Shown: positions 15,971-26,689, numbered from the stretch's first letter. The stretch: 64,000 nucleotides of DNA from RAM1 sp050247515 (GCA_050247515.1 JBFWUB010000009.1:62001-126000); one strand, 5' to 3'. Notes: generated by a model from the sequence alone, not told the origin. Numbers and translations are program-made.

Positions 15971-16753
15971 TCAGTGGTTCTGTGAGCCGCGGTGTGCCCA
16001 GGCCGTCGTGTGCTTCTCGATGAAGCTGAACAGCTCATACATGACCATGGCCATCACGCCCACCACCAGCAGCCCGGCGAATGCCAGGCCCATCTGCATG
16101 GCCGATCCGGCGCTGATCAGCAGGTAGCCGATGCCCTCGTTCGCGGCCGTCATTTCGGACACCGTGGTACCCACAAACGCCAGCGTGATCGCCACCTTGA
16201 GCGAGCCATAGAAATACGGCATGGACCGCGGCAGGCCGACCTTCACCAGCACGTCCCACCGCTTGGCGCCCAGCACGCGCAGCACGTCTTCCAGCTCGGG
16301 CTCCAGCGTGGCCAGGCCGGTGGCGATGTTCACCATGATCGGGAAGAAGCTGATGAGGAACGCCGTCAGGATGGCCGGGCCGATGCCGATGCCGAACCAC
16401 ACCACCAGGATGGGCACGAACGCCGCCTTGGGCAGGGCGTTGAACGCGGTCATGAGCGGGTACACGGCGGCATAGGCGATGCGCGAGCTGCCGATGACGA
16501 AGCCCAGCAGCACGCCCACCACGATGGCAATGCCAAAGCCCACCATCGTCACCCAGAAGGTGCGCCAGGCGTGGCCCGCGATTACTTCCTTGAATTCCCA
16601 GAACTGCGTCCAGATGCGGATGGGGCTGGGGAAGATGAACTCGGACACGTTGAAGGCCGAGCACGCGATCTGCCACAACGCGATCACGGTGACCAGCAGG
16701 ATCCATGGGGACCAGAACTCGACCTGGCGCTTTTGCTTGAGTGTCATGGTCAT
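15971..16753 (-). CDS. ABC transporter permease, SsuC/TauC family
   Basis: 260 residues with about six hydrophobic segments and the BPD_transp_1 fold. The EAA-type loop reads ELEDVLRVLGAKRWDVLVKVGLP. Family members transport taurine, sulfonates, nitrate, pyrimidine precursors and similar compounds. Its start overlaps the ATPase stop by ATGA, so the two are coupled. It is the only permease in the cluster and presumably serves the binding protein at 17574-18608 and perhaps also the one at 13070-14089. Confidence 0.9.
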   Translation of the reverse strand: MTMTLKQKRQVEFWSPWILLVTVIALWQIACSAFNVSEFIFPSPIRIWTQFWEFKEVIAGHAWRTFWVTMVGFGIAIVVGVLLGFVIGSSRIAYAAVYPLMTAFNALPKAAFVPILVVWFGIGIGPAILTAFLISFFPIMVNIATGLATLEPELEDVLRVLGAKRWDVLVKVGLPRSMPYFYGSLKVAITLAFVGTTVSEMTAANEGIGYLLISAGSAMQMGLAFAGLLVVGVMAMVMYELFSFIEKHTTAWAHRGSQNH

Positions 16754-17574
16754 TGCACCGCTCCCGCGGCTTCCGCGCCGCTCTTGCGCATGGCGCCGAT
16801 ATGCCCGCGCAGTTCATGGACGATGTCCGTGAACTCCTTGGTGTAGGTGATTTCCAGCTCGCGCGGACGCGGCAGCTCGATCTCTTTCTTGACCACGAAA
16901 CGCCCGGGGCTCTTGCTCATCACATACACCGTGTCGGCCAGGAAGACCGACTCGCGCAGGTCGTGCGTGACCAGGATGACGTTGAATTTCTGCTCGGTCC
17001 ACAGGTCGCGCAGGATGCACCAGAGCTCTTCGCGGGTGAACGCGTCCAGCGCGCCGAACGGCTCGTCCAGCAGCAGCATCTTGGGCTCGTGGATCAGCGC
17101 GCGGCAGATGCTGGCGCGCTGCTGCATGCCGCCGGACAGCTGCCAGGGGAACTTGTCCTCGTACCCGCCCAGGCCCACTTTCTGCAGCAGCTTGCGGGCG
17201 CGCTCCTCGTATTCCTTGCGCTTTTGCTTGAAGCTGCTGCGGTAGGGCTCCACGATCTCCAGCGGCAGCAGCACGTTGTCCACCGTGGTGCGCCAGGGCA
17301 GCAGGCTGGGCGCCTGGAAGGCCATGCCGCTGATCTTCAGCGGGCCGGTCACGGGTTGGCCGTCGATGAGGATCTTGCCCATCGACGGCATCTTCAGGCC
17401 CGTGGTCAGCTTCATGAACGTGGACTTGCCGCAACCTGACGGGCCCACGATGGCGATGAATTCGCCCTGGCGGACCTTCAGGTCAATGGCCTCCACCGCA
17501 AAGTGGTTGGCCGCGAGCAGTTCCTCGTTGTAGGCGAGCCAGACGTCCTGGAAATCGACGAAATGCTCTGCCAT
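16750..17574 (-). CDS. ABC transporter ATP-binding protein, SsuB/TauB family
   Basis: 274 residues from the ATG at 17574; a GTG one codon earlier is also possible. Walker A GPSGCGKST near residue 46, Q-loop in AFQAPSLLPW, signature LSGGMQQR, Walker B MLLLDEPFGALD, H-loop LVTHDLRES. It powers the permease encoded next to it. Its start overlaps the stop of the upstream binding-protein gene (TGATG), continuing the coupled gene order binding protein-ATPase-permease. Confidence 0.92.
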   Translation of the reverse strand: MAEHFVDFQDVWLAYNEELLAANHFAVEAIDLKVRQGEFIAIVGPSGCGKSTFMKLTTGLKMPSMGKILIDGQPVTGPLKISGMAFQAPSLLPWRTTVDNVLLPLEIVEPYRSSFKQKRKEYEERARKLLQKVGLGGYEDKFPWQLSGGMQQRASICRALIHEPKMLLLDEPFGALDAFTREELWCILRDLWTEQKFNVILVTHDLRESVFLADTVYVMSKSPGRFVVKKEIELPRPRELEITYTKEFTDIVHELRGHIGAMRKSGAEAAGAVQ

Positions 17575-18608
17575 CACTTCTTGGCGGGCGGCAGGATGTT
17601 GAGTTCAGCCTTGGTGGGCAGCATCGAGCCGTTCCACACGGCATCGGGGTTCACGCGGGTCTTGGTGTTGAACGCGTCCGACACCTGCGACGCCATCAGC
17701 GACAGACGGCCGGGCACCACCTGGCCGAAGCCTTCGGCGCGCGCGTCGGGGCTGGCCACGACGGAATCAATCGCCATCTTCAGGCGGCGGGTTTCCAGCG
17801 CCGTGTTGATGATGCCGTCGCGGGCCTTCACGGTGTCGATGGCGGCCTCGGGCTTGGCGATCACTTCCTTCACGCCCTTGGTGAAGGCGCTCAGGAACGC
17901 CTTCACGGCGGCCGGGTTGTCCTTGATCATCCTGGGGCTGGCGATGATCACGTTGCCGTACAGCTTCACGCCGTTGTCGGCGTAGGGCAGGGTCACCACG
18001 TCGTCCAGCTTGACGCCGCGCGCTTCCAGGTTGAGCAGCGAGGTGAACGAGAAACCGGTGATGGCGTCCACGTCGCCGCGGGCCAGCATGGTCTCGCGCA
18101 GCGGCGGGTCCATGGCCGTCCATTGCACGTTGCTCACGCTGTTGGCCTTGGCAAAGATCGGGAACGCGCGGCGGCCGGCGTCAAACACCGGGGCGCCCAG
18201 CTTCTTGCCGGAGAGGTCGGCGGGCGTCTTGATGCCCGATTTCTTGAGCGCCATCACGGCCGCCGGCGTGTTGTTGTAGACCATCATCACGGCCACCGGC
18301 TTGTTGGGCGCGTCGGGGTTGTTGGCGTGGAATTCCATCAGCGCGGCCAGGTCGGCAAAACCCATGTCATACGTGCCCGAGGCCACGCGCGTCACCGTGC
18401 CGCCCGAGCCGTTGCCCGCGTCAATCGTCACGTCCAGCTTGGCGTCCTTGAAATACCCCTTGGCGGCCGGCACCAGGAACAGCGCGGCCGGGCCTTCAAA
18501 GCGCCAGTCCAGCTGGAACTTGATGGGGGTGGTCTGGGCCTGGGCGGAGCCAAAGGCAGCTGCAGCGGCCAGCGCTGCGGTGGTTTTGAGGAAGACGCGT
18601 TTTTTCAT
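17574..18608 (-). CDS. ABC transporter binding protein, NMT1/ThiY-like (second copy)
   Basis: 344 residues from the ATG at 18608. Signal peptide MKKRVFLKTTAALAAAAAFGSAQAQ, then TPIKFQLDWRFEGPAALFLVPAAKGYFKDAKLDV, the NMT1/THI5-like opening. It aligns along its length with the binding protein at 13070-14089 (for example RAFPIFAK versus RAWPMVAKK, and LYADNGVKLYGNVI versus YSDAGVNLYGNAI-like blocks), so the pair arose by duplication. Ligand unknown; a small nitrogenous heterocycle would fit the neighbours. First gene of the transporter operon. Confidence 0.88.
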   Translation of the reverse strand: MKKRVFLKTTAALAAAAAFGSAQAQTTPIKFQLDWRFEGPAALFLVPAAKGYFKDAKLDVTIDAGNGSGGTVTRVASGTYDMGFADLAALMEFHANNPDAPNKPVAVMMVYNNTPAAVMALKKSGIKTPADLSGKKLGAPVFDAGRRAFPIFAKANSVSNVQWTAMDPPLRETMLARGDVDAITGFSFTSLLNLEARGVKLDDVVTLPYADNGVKLYGNVIIASPRMIKDNPAAVKAFLSAFTKGVKEVIAKPEAAIDTVKARDGIINTALETRRLKMAIDSVVASPDARAEGFGQVVPGRLSLMASQVSDAFNTKTRVNPDAVWNGSMLPTKAELNILPPAKK

Positions 18609-18878
18609 TTGAGGGGCTCCAGGACAGGTCAGGGAAATAGTACAAACAGACACAAAGCAAATTCAGTGCCGGGTGATGTGTTTGCGCACCAAGGGAGTGC
18701 TTATTTTCTGTGAACGGACCGCCAGATCCAGTGCACTTTGCATGCGGGAATACCCGCCTGCCCAAACCTTCGCGGTTATGCCTGTGACAGCGGCACCCGA
18801 TACGGACGACTGATTGCTGACTGGCGGGTTGTGTCAATAGATTGGCGTTCTCCATCCATCTCAGGAAAGGTTTGAACC
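18609..18878. other. Divergent intergenic region, binding protein / CesT-like gene
   Basis: 270 bases without a gene. It must contain the promoters of the ABC operon (minus) and of the chaperone-like gene (plus). I see a small inverted repeat GCGGGAATACCCGC at 18742-18755 and an AGGAAAGG ribosome site before 18879. The arms of the FNR-box promoter at 14159-14335 are not repeated here. Confidence 0.4.
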
Positions 18879-19346
18879 ATGGTCACCCTGGAATCTGCCC
18901 ACAGCCTGCTGGCGGCTTACAGCCAGCATGCCGGCGTGCCCGGCCTGAAGTTCTCGGCCGACGGCTGCGCGCGCCTGCTGTTCGAAGACGCCGTTGCCAT
19001 CGACCTGGAAGTGGACCCGGGCGGCGACCGGATCCAGATCTACAGCGTGCTGGGTCCGGTACCCGCCGGGCCGCGTGAACAGCTCTACCGCCGCCTGCTC
19101 GAAGGCAACCTGTTCGGTTCACAGACGGGCGGCGCGGCGCTGAGTATTGATCCCGTGCAGGACGAAGTACTGCTGTGCAGACCCTACGGCCTGGATGCCG
19201 ACGACGCGGAGCACCTGGCAAAGGTGCTGGAGGAGTTCGCGGGGGCCGCTGCCCATTGGCGCAAGCTGCTGGGCGGCGGCGAACTGACGGCCGGTGCCGG
19301 CGACACGGCCGCAGGCAGCTGGCAGGACAGTTTCCTGCGCGGCTGA
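18879..19346 (+). CDS. CesT-like type III secretion chaperone (orphan)
   Basis: 155 residues, acidic. The core matches the CesT/Tir chaperone family: an N-terminal helix (LLAAYSQHAGVPGLKFSADGCA), a central sheet LLFEDAVAIDLEVDPGGDRIQIYSVLGPVP, the helix-forming REQLYRRLLEGNLFG segment and EVLLCRPYGLDADDAEHLAKVLEEF. Such proteins are small dimers that hold effectors in a secretion-competent state. No effector or type III secretion gene lies within the window, so it is isolated. It could serve an effector encoded elsewhere or have another partner. Start supported by AGGAAAGG about ten bases upstream. Confidence 0.7.
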   Translation: MVTLESAHSLLAAYSQHAGVPGLKFSADGCARLLFEDAVAIDLEVDPGGDRIQIYSVLGPVPAGPREQLYRRLLEGNLFGSQTGGAALSIDPVQDEVLLCRPYGLDADDAEHLAKVLEEFAGAAAHWRKLLGGGELTAGAGDTAAGSWQDSFLRG

Positions 19347-19447
19347 GGCGCTGTGTCCAGGGTCAGACCTTCGGCCTTGCCGACCCTGTTGCCATCCACC
19401 ATGGGGGCAAGGTCGACAAGCCCGCGCCGGTGTGGTGGCGCACCGCG

Positions 19448-20530
19448 TCACGGCACGATGGTCGTGAACAGGTAAACCGCGAAAATCACCAGATGCACCA
19501 CCCCCTGCAGCACCGTGGTGCGGCCCGTGCCCAGTGACAGCGTGGCGACCATCAGCGACAGCACCAGCAGCACGGTGGACTTGACGTCAATGCCCAGCGT
19601 CAGCGTCCAGCCGGTGGCCAGCGACACGATGGCCACCGCGGGTATGGTCAGCCCGATGCTGGCCAGCGCCGAGCCCAGGGCCAGGTTCAGGCTGGTCTGC
19701 AGGCGGTTGGCGCGCGCGGCGCGCACGGCGGCCATGCCCTCGGGCATCAGCACCACGGCCGCGATGATGATGCCCACCAGGGCCTGCGGCGCGCCCAGGG
19801 CAACCACGGCCTTTTCAATCGTGGGGGCCAGCGCCTTGCCCAGCAGCACCACGGCCACCAGCGAGGCCATCAGCAGGCCCAGGGCGGCATAGGCAACCCG
19901 GTTGGACGGCGGCGCGGCATGCGTCTCTTCACGGATGTCGGCGTCCGCCGGCAAGAAGTAGTCGCGGTGGCGCACGGCCTGCACCAGCACGAAGGTGCCA
20001 TACAGAACCAGCGACACGATGGCAATGAACGCCAGCTGGCTGGCGGTGTATGACGGCCCGGTCGTGGACGTGGTGTAGTTGGGCAGCACCAGCGTGAGCG
20101 TGACGATGGCCGCGAGCGCCGCCAGCGCGGCGCTCACGCCCGACTGGGTGAAGGTCTGTTCCCGGTGGTGGTGGCCGCCCACCAGCAGGCACAGCCCCAC
20201 CATGCCGTTGAGGATGATCATCACCGCCGCGAACACGGTGTCGCGCGCCAGCGCCGCCGTGGCCGGACCGCCGCTCAACATCAGCGACACGATCAGCGCG
20301 ACCTCGATCACCGTGACGGCCACGGCCAGCACCAGCGTGCCGTAGGGCTCGCCCACGCGGTGGGCGACGACCTCCGCGTGGTGCACGGCGGCCAGCACGC
20401 TGGCAAAAAGGCCCGCCGCGAGCAGGACGGCGTACCAGCCGGACAGGCCCGCCAGCGAGCCACCCAGGATGATGAGACCCGCCACGGGCGCAAGAATGGA
20501 AGACAAGGGCAGGGCTGGGTTGGCTTTCAT
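19448..20530 (-). CDS. Calcium/sodium:proton antiporter, ChaA-like
   Basis: 360 residues from the ATG at 20530; the frame happens to be open far upstream across the next gene, but the product begins naturally at MKANPALPLSSILAPVAGLI. There are about eleven hydrophobic segments in two homologous halves of the CaCA exchanger type, with acidic motifs VAVTVIEVALIVSLML in the first half and VLMPEGMAAVRAARANRLQTSLNLALGSALAS in the second, plus a histidine-rich loop GGHHHREQ. It exports Ca2+ or Na+/K+ in exchange for protons. Transcribed on its own. Confidence 0.85.
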   Translation of the reverse strand: MKANPALPLSSILAPVAGLIILGGSLAGLSGWYAVLLAAGLFASVLAAVHHAEVVAHRVGEPYGTLVLAVAVTVIEVALIVSLMLSGGPATAALARDTVFAAVMIILNGMVGLCLLVGGHHHREQTFTQSGVSAALAALAAIVTLTLVLPNYTTSTTGPSYTASQLAFIAIVSLVLYGTFVLVQAVRHRDYFLPADADIREETHAAPPSNRVAYAALGLLMASLVAVVLLGKALAPTIEKAVVALGAPQALVGIIIAAVVLMPEGMAAVRAARANRLQTSLNLALGSALASIGLTIPAVAIVSLATGWTLTLGIDVKSTVLLVLSLMVATLSLGTGRTTVLQGVVHLVIFAVYLFTTIVP

Positions 20531-20595
20531 GCCGCCGATGATAGTGGCGCCCCCCCGTGCGGCCTGCCGGCCAAAACCCGGAATTCCCTGTGGGT

Positions 20596-21516
20596 TCAGG
20601 CGGGCTCGGCCTGCGGCAGCGCCTGCGCCACCGGGTGCTGCGCCATCGCCTCCAGCGCCAGCACCAGGGCCGAATGGTCGGCCTGGCCGTGGCCCAGCGC
20701 CGCGCACACCTGCATCAGCTGCGCGGCACCCGCGGTCTGCGGCAGTGCCAGACCCAAGGCGCGGGCGCCCTGCAGCGCGAGCGACAGGTCCTTCTGGTGC
20801 AGGCTGATGCGAAAGCCCGGCGCGAACGTGCGCCTGACCATGCGCTCGCCATGCACCTCCAGGATGCGGCTGGATGCAAAGCCGCCCATCAGCGCCTCGC
20901 GCACGCGGGCCGGGTCGGCACCGGCCTTGCTGGCGTAGACCAGTGCCTCGGCCACGGCCGCGATGTTCAGCGCCACGATGATCTGGTTGGCGACCTTGCA
21001 CACCTGGCCGTCGCCCACATTGCCCACGCGTGTGATGTTCTTGCCCATGCATTGCAGCAGGGGCAGGGCACGTTGAAAGTCGGCCTCGTCGCCGCCGCAC
21101 ATGATGGACAGGCTCGCGGCCCTGGCGCCGACCTCGCCGCCGGACACAGGGGCGTCCACATAGCCGCAGCCCAGCGCGCGGATGCGCTCGGCAAAGCCGC
21201 GGGTGGCGATGGGGTCGATGGAGCTGCAGTCCACCACCAGCTTGCCGGGCTGCAGGCCCGCGGCCACGCCCTGCTCGCCAAACAGCACGGCCTGCACGTC
21301 GGGTGTGTCGGGCACCATGATGAAAATGATGTCGGCCCGCTGCGCCACGCCCTGCGACGTGGTGCACACCGTGGCGCCGCCGTCAGCCAGCGCCTGCGGC
21401 AGCTTGCCGTGGGTGTGCACGTACAGCACGTGGCCGGCGTTGAGCAGGTGGCCGGCCATGGGCGCGCCCATGAGCCCCAGGCCGATAAAGCCGATCTTGA
21501 GTCCCGATTTGGTCAT
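20596..21516 (-). CDS. glxR: 2-hydroxy-3-oxopropionate (tartronate semialdehyde) reductase
   Basis: 306 residues from the ATG at 21516, which overlaps the hyi stop (ATGA). Dinucleotide-binding motif GFIGLGLMGAPMAGHL near residues 9-24, substrate motif DAPVSGGEVGA and the catalytic lysine in GQVCKVANQIIV mark the beta-hydroxyacid dehydrogenase family, GarR/GlxR branch. It reduces tartronate semialdehyde to D-glycerate with NAD(P)H. Last of the gcl-hyi-glxR operon of the glyoxylate (glycerate) pathway. Confidence 0.92.
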   Translation of the reverse strand: MTKSGLKIGFIGLGLMGAPMAGHLLNAGHVLYVHTHGKLPQALADGGATVCTTSQGVAQRADIIFIMVPDTPDVQAVLFGEQGVAAGLQPGKLVVDCSSIDPIATRGFAERIRALGCGYVDAPVSGGEVGARAASLSIMCGGDEADFQRALPLLQCMGKNITRVGNVGDGQVCKVANQIIVALNIAAVAEALVYASKAGADPARVREALMGGFASSRILEVHGERMVRRTFAPGFRISLHQKDLSLALQGARALGLALPQTAGAAQLMQVCAALGHGQADHSALVLALEAMAQHPVAQALPQAEPA

Positions 21517-22307
21517 GCGGTTTCCTTGTGTGTGGTGAATGCGTTGAGCCAGCCGAGGCCGTCGGTGGTCGAGGTGCGCGGCTTGTATTCGCAGCCGATG
21601 TGGCCGCGCCAGCCCAGCGCGTCGATGCGCGCCAGCAGCCAGGGCCAGTTGATCTCGCCCGTGCCGGGCTCGTGGCGCCCGGGGTTGTCGGCCAGCTGGA
21701 TGTGGGCGATGCGCGGCAGGTGGCGCTCGATCGTGGCGGCCAGCTCGCCCTCGGTGCGTTGCGCGTGGTAGATGTCGTACTGCAGGTAGAGGTTGTCGCT
21801 GCCCGCGGCGTCCATGATGGCCAGCGCCTGATCGGTGCGCGTGACGTAGAAGCCGGGAATGTCGAAGGGGTTGACGGGCTCCAGCAGCAGGCGGATGCCC
21901 GCGTCCTTCAGCGCGGCCGCGGCATAGCGCAGGTTGGCGACCAGCGTGTCGTGCGCCTGCCCGGGCGTGACACCCTCGGGCAGCTTGCCGGCCAGGCAGT
22001 TGACCTGCGGGCAATGCAAGGCGGTCGCATAGGCGATGGCCTGCGCTACACCCGCGCGGAACTCTTCTTCGCGTCCGGGGATGCAGGCGATGCCGCGTTC
22101 ACCCGCGTCCCAGTTGCCGGCGGGCAGGTTGTGCAGCACCTGGCGCAGGCTGTGGCGCTTCAGTTGCGCGGCAAGTGCGTGTTGGTCGTACGGGTAGGGG
22201 AACAGGTATTCGACCGCGTAAAAGCCGGCGTCACGCGCGGCGGCAAAACGGTCCATGAACGGCAGCTCGGTAAAGAGCATGCTGAGGTTGGCGGCAAATC
22301 GCGGCAT
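21513..22307 (-). CDS. hyi: Hydroxypyruvate isomerase
   Basis: 264 residues, TIM-barrel (AP endonuclease 2 superfamily). Typical stretches: MPRFAANLSMLFTELPFMDRF at the start (partly), LLLEPVNPFDIPGFYV with the metal-binding glutamate, YDIYHAQ, HIQLADNPGRHEPGTGEINW and the final GCEYKP. It interconverts hydroxypyruvate and tartronate semialdehyde. Translationally coupled to glxR and 15 bases after gcl. Confidence 0.93.
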   Translation of the reverse strand: MPRFAANLSMLFTELPFMDRFAAARDAGFYAVEYLFPYPYDQHALAAQLKRHSLRQVLHNLPAGNWDAGERGIACIPGREEEFRAGVAQAIAYATALHCPQVNCLAGKLPEGVTPGQAHDTLVANLRYAAAALKDAGIRLLLEPVNPFDIPGFYVTRTDQALAIMDAAGSDNLYLQYDIYHAQRTEGELAATIERHLPRIAHIQLADNPGRHEPGTGEINWPWLLARIDALGWRGHIGCEYKPRTSTTDGLGWLNAFTTHKETA

Positions 22308-22322
22308 GGTGTGTTCCTCGGG

Positions 22323-24110
<1,788 letters not shown>

Positions 24111-24188
24111 GACGCACTCCACAAGTTGATGTCACGACTGTAGGAACTGCAGCGCCATTGAAGAAGACGGCCCCGGGCCATAACATTC

Positions 24189-24203
24189 ATTCCAATCTGG
24201 AAT
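24189..24203. promoter_or_regulatory. LysR-type operator between gcl and its regulator
   Basis: ATTCC-AATCT-GGAAT is a 15-bp perfect dyad (ATTCC arms around five bases), matching the T-N11-A LysR-type binding pattern. It lies 14 bases upstream of the LysR gene start and in the 106-base divergent gap with gcl, the classical place for an autoregulated LysR site that also controls the divergent operon. Confidence 0.55.
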
Positions 24204-24216
24204 AGGGGCACGGGTG

Positions 24217-25131
24217 ATGGACAGGCTGCTGGCAATGGAGATGTTTGTGCGCGTGGTGGAAACAGGCAGCTTCAGCAAGGCCGCCAAAGAGTTCGCTACC
24301 ACCCAGCCCACGGTCACCAAGCAGGTGGCGGCAACCGAGGCGCGGCTGAAGGTGCGGCTGCTCAACCGCAACACGCGCGGCGTGAGCCTGACCGAGAGCG
24401 GCGCGCTGTACTACGAGCGCTGCAAGCAGATCGTGCACCAGGCGCAGGAGGCCGACAGCATCGTGCACCTGCGCCAGACGCAGGCGCAGGGCCTGCTTCG
24501 CATCGGCACCTCGGTGGCGTTTGGCCGGCGCGTGGTGGTGCCGCTGGCGCTGGACTTCATGGCCAAGCACCCGCAGGTGCAGGTGGACCTGAGCTTTGAA
24601 GACCGCTACGTGGACCTGATCGCGCAGGGCATTGACGTGGCGGTGCGCATGGGCAAGCTGTCGGACTCCACCCTGGGTGCGCGCTTTCTGGGCATGAACC
24701 CGTGGGTGCTGGTGGCCGCGCCCAAATATCTGCGCAAACACGGCACGCCCAAGCGGCCGCAAGACCTGAGCGGCCACAACGCCCTGATCTACAGCAGCGT
24801 GCAGGGCGACGACGTGTGGCGCCTGGCCACGCCCCAGGGCGCGCCGGTGACCGTGCCCGTGACCGGCAAGCTGCGCAGCAACAACCTGTCGGCCGTGCTG
24901 GCCGCCGCGCGCGCAGGGCTGGGCGTGGCGGCGCTGCCGCGCTATGTGGCACACGACTCATTGGCGGCCGGCCATGTGGTCGAGGTGCTGAAGGACCACG
25001 CCCTGCCCGAGCAGGAGATTCACGCCGTGTTCCCGTCACCCAAGCTGGTGCCGGGGAAGGTGCAGGCATTTGTGGCGTTCTTGCAGGGGCGGTTTGGGGG
25101 GCGGTGGTGGGAGCAGACGATAGCCCGCTGA
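24217..25131 (+). CDS. LysR-type regulator of the gcl operon
   Basis: 304 residues from the ATG at 24217 (a GTG directly before it is also possible). N-terminal winged helix-turn-helix: MDRLLAMEMFVRVVETGSFS...TVTKQVAATEARLKVRLLNRNTRGVSLTESG spans residues 1-65, followed by a substrate-binding domain of the CrgA/DmlR branch (GLLRIGTSVAFGRRVV, FEDRYVDLIAQGIDVAVRMG). It is divergent from gcl-hyi-glxR and has a dyad operator in the shared gap, so it most likely controls that operon; the inducer might be glyoxylate or an upstream intermediate, which is inference. Confidence 0.88.
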   Translation: MDRLLAMEMFVRVVETGSFSKAAKEFATTQPTVTKQVAATEARLKVRLLNRNTRGVSLTESGALYYERCKQIVHQAQEADSIVHLRQTQAQGLLRIGTSVAFGRRVVVPLALDFMAKHPQVQVDLSFEDRYVDLIAQGIDVAVRMGKLSDSTLGARFLGMNPWVLVAAPKYLRKHGTPKRPQDLSGHNALIYSSVQGDDVWRLATPQGAPVTVPVTGKLRSNNLSAVLAAARAGLGVAALPRYVAHDSLAAGHVVEVLKDHALPEQEIHAVFPSPKLVPGKVQAFVAFLQGRFGGRWWEQTIAR

Positions 25132-25149
25132 ACGGGGTTTCCTGTCGGC

Positions 25150-26592
25150 TCAGGTCCGCAGCAGGTTGCGGGCAATGGTGTAGCAGTGCAAGGCCACCGG
25201 AGCGAACTCCACCGTGACAGAGCCCACGTCGCCGAACCCGCTGTGCGTGCGGGTCGTGACCATGGGGGTTCGCGCGAGTTTGTGCCTTTGTGCCAGCTCG
25301 CGCAGACCCCGTATTTCCGATGCGTCGGCAGGGGCGCGGTCCGACCACTTGATCTCCACGGCAAAGACAGGCTTTTGGGTTCGCGCATCGACAGAAACGA
25401 TATCCACCTCCAGATCCTGGCGGCCCGATTTCCAGCGCGCGTAGTGCAGCGACCGGCTCTGCTCTGCGCTGTGCAGCCACTGGCTCCAGACGGCAGTTTC
25501 CGCCAGACTGCCCATCGCATCGTCTTCAGCCGACACCATGCCGAACAGGGCTGCGCGGATGGAGGGGTTGGTCAGGTACACCTTGAAGGTGCGAGCGCGC
25601 TGCAGGCGCAACGCGTTGTCATCGATGCGGTGTACACGACGGATCAGGAACGCCGCCTCCAGGTATTCCAGGTAATCCTGCAGCTTGGGCTTGGTAATGC
25701 CGGAATGCTTGCTCAGGTCCTCCAGCCCCACTTCGTTGCCGGTGTTGAAAGCCAGCACATTGAAGAAGCGGTTCAGTTCCTGCGTGTCCCCGATGCCGTA
25801 CAGGCTTGGCAGGTCTTTCAGCAGAACCTTGTCGACGATGTCCTGTCGCAGAAACCGGGCGGGGTTGGCGCGTACGGCCGGGTTCATCACGGCTTCCGGA
25901 AAGCCGCCGTAGTTCAGGTAGTTGATGAATTCGCCATTGAGCGAGTGGATGTCGTTGGCCAGGTACAGCGGCAGACGGCCCTCGCCCGGTTCCTCGCGGA
26001 TGAGGGCGTCCTCGGCCCCGGCAAACATCAGATATTCGGCGAACGTGAGCGGCGGCAGAATGAATTCGGTGAAGCGGCCTGCACCGGATTCACGGCTTTT
26101 CATGCGCAACGCCGCGGCGGCGGAGCCGCTGGCCACAAAGCGCATGTGCGGGTACGTGTCGACCAGGGACTTCAAGTGCACTTCCCAGTCCTTCAGGTAC
26201 TGAACCTCGTCGAACAACACCCACACGGGTTTGCCCGGCCTGTGCTGGTGCAGATCCAGGAATATCTGGAGCAGGCTTTCCAGGGACCGGCCTGAGTACA
26301 ACGGCGTGTCCAGCGACAGGAAGACGATGTCGGTACCGGCCACGCCGTCGGACAGGAGCTGCGCCGTCAAATGCTTGAGCATGACGGTCTTGCCTACACG
26401 GCGGGGTCCGATCAGCACGACCGCACGGCGGACATCCGTCGCGCGCACCAGCCGCGAAAACTGACGGAAATAGGCCCGCCGGGGCCAGGCATGCTCCTCG
26501 GGGTCGATGCCATGGCCAGCCCGCCACCAAGGGTTGTCAGTCGCCAGCCGCCGTTGGACTTCGTGCGGGGGAATTTGCAGTTGTGTTGCCAT
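25150..26592 (-). CDS. AAA ATPase with DUF4143 domain
   Basis: 480 residues. The N-terminal AAA_14 domain has Walker A GPRRVGKT at residues 62-69 and Walker B VLFDEVQYL near 150. A central winged-helix segment follows (VGLEDLSKHSGITKPKLQDYLEYLE), then a DUF4143 nuclease-like domain that contains a PD-(D/E)xK-like pattern, DLEVDIVSV...FAVEIKWS. These proteins are widespread, often horizontally moved, and of unknown function. The promoter side (26593-26680) is strongly AT-rich compared with the rest of the window, which fits recent transfer. Confidence 0.85.
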   Translation of the reverse strand: MATQLQIPPHEVQRRLATDNPWWRAGHGIDPEEHAWPRRAYFRQFSRLVRATDVRRAVVLIGPRRVGKTVMLKHLTAQLLSDGVAGTDIVFLSLDTPLYSGRSLESLLQIFLDLHQHRPGKPVWVLFDEVQYLKDWEVHLKSLVDTYPHMRFVASGSAAAALRMKSRESGAGRFTEFILPPLTFAEYLMFAGAEDALIREEPGEGRLPLYLANDIHSLNGEFINYLNYGGFPEAVMNPAVRANPARFLRQDIVDKVLLKDLPSLYGIGDTQELNRFFNVLAFNTGNEVGLEDLSKHSGITKPKLQDYLEYLEAAFLIRRVHRIDDNALRLQRARTFKVYLTNPSIRAALFGMVSAEDDAMGSLAETAVWSQWLHSAEQSRSLHYARWKSGRQDLEVDIVSVDARTQKPVFAVEIKWSDRAPADASEIRGLRELAQRHKLARTPMVTTRTHSGFGDVGSVTVEFAPVALHCYTIARNLLRT

Positions 26593-26689
26593 AGAGAATA
26601 TTTTTCAACGCTTAAGTGTCATATTAAGACAATTTTTATGAATCTAATAGAACGAAATTGATGAAAAATCGAAGAATTGCCGTTGTCTA
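26593..26689. other. AT-rich gap between ATPase gene and HipA-like remnant
   Basis: About 100 bases with markedly lower GC than everything around it (for example TTTTCAACGCTTAAGTGTCA). It holds the promoter of the ATPase gene on the minus strand; I see no other gene. The composition break, together with the adjacent broken gene, suggests an insertion or deletion boundary. Confidence 0.5.

Noticed and set aside
19448..21367. One continuous 639-codon minus-strand frame spanning the antiporter and part of glxR
   Set aside because: The upstream half is out-of-frame glxR sequence without stops because of high GC. The antiporter begins naturally at the ATG at 20530, and glxR is intact in its own frame.
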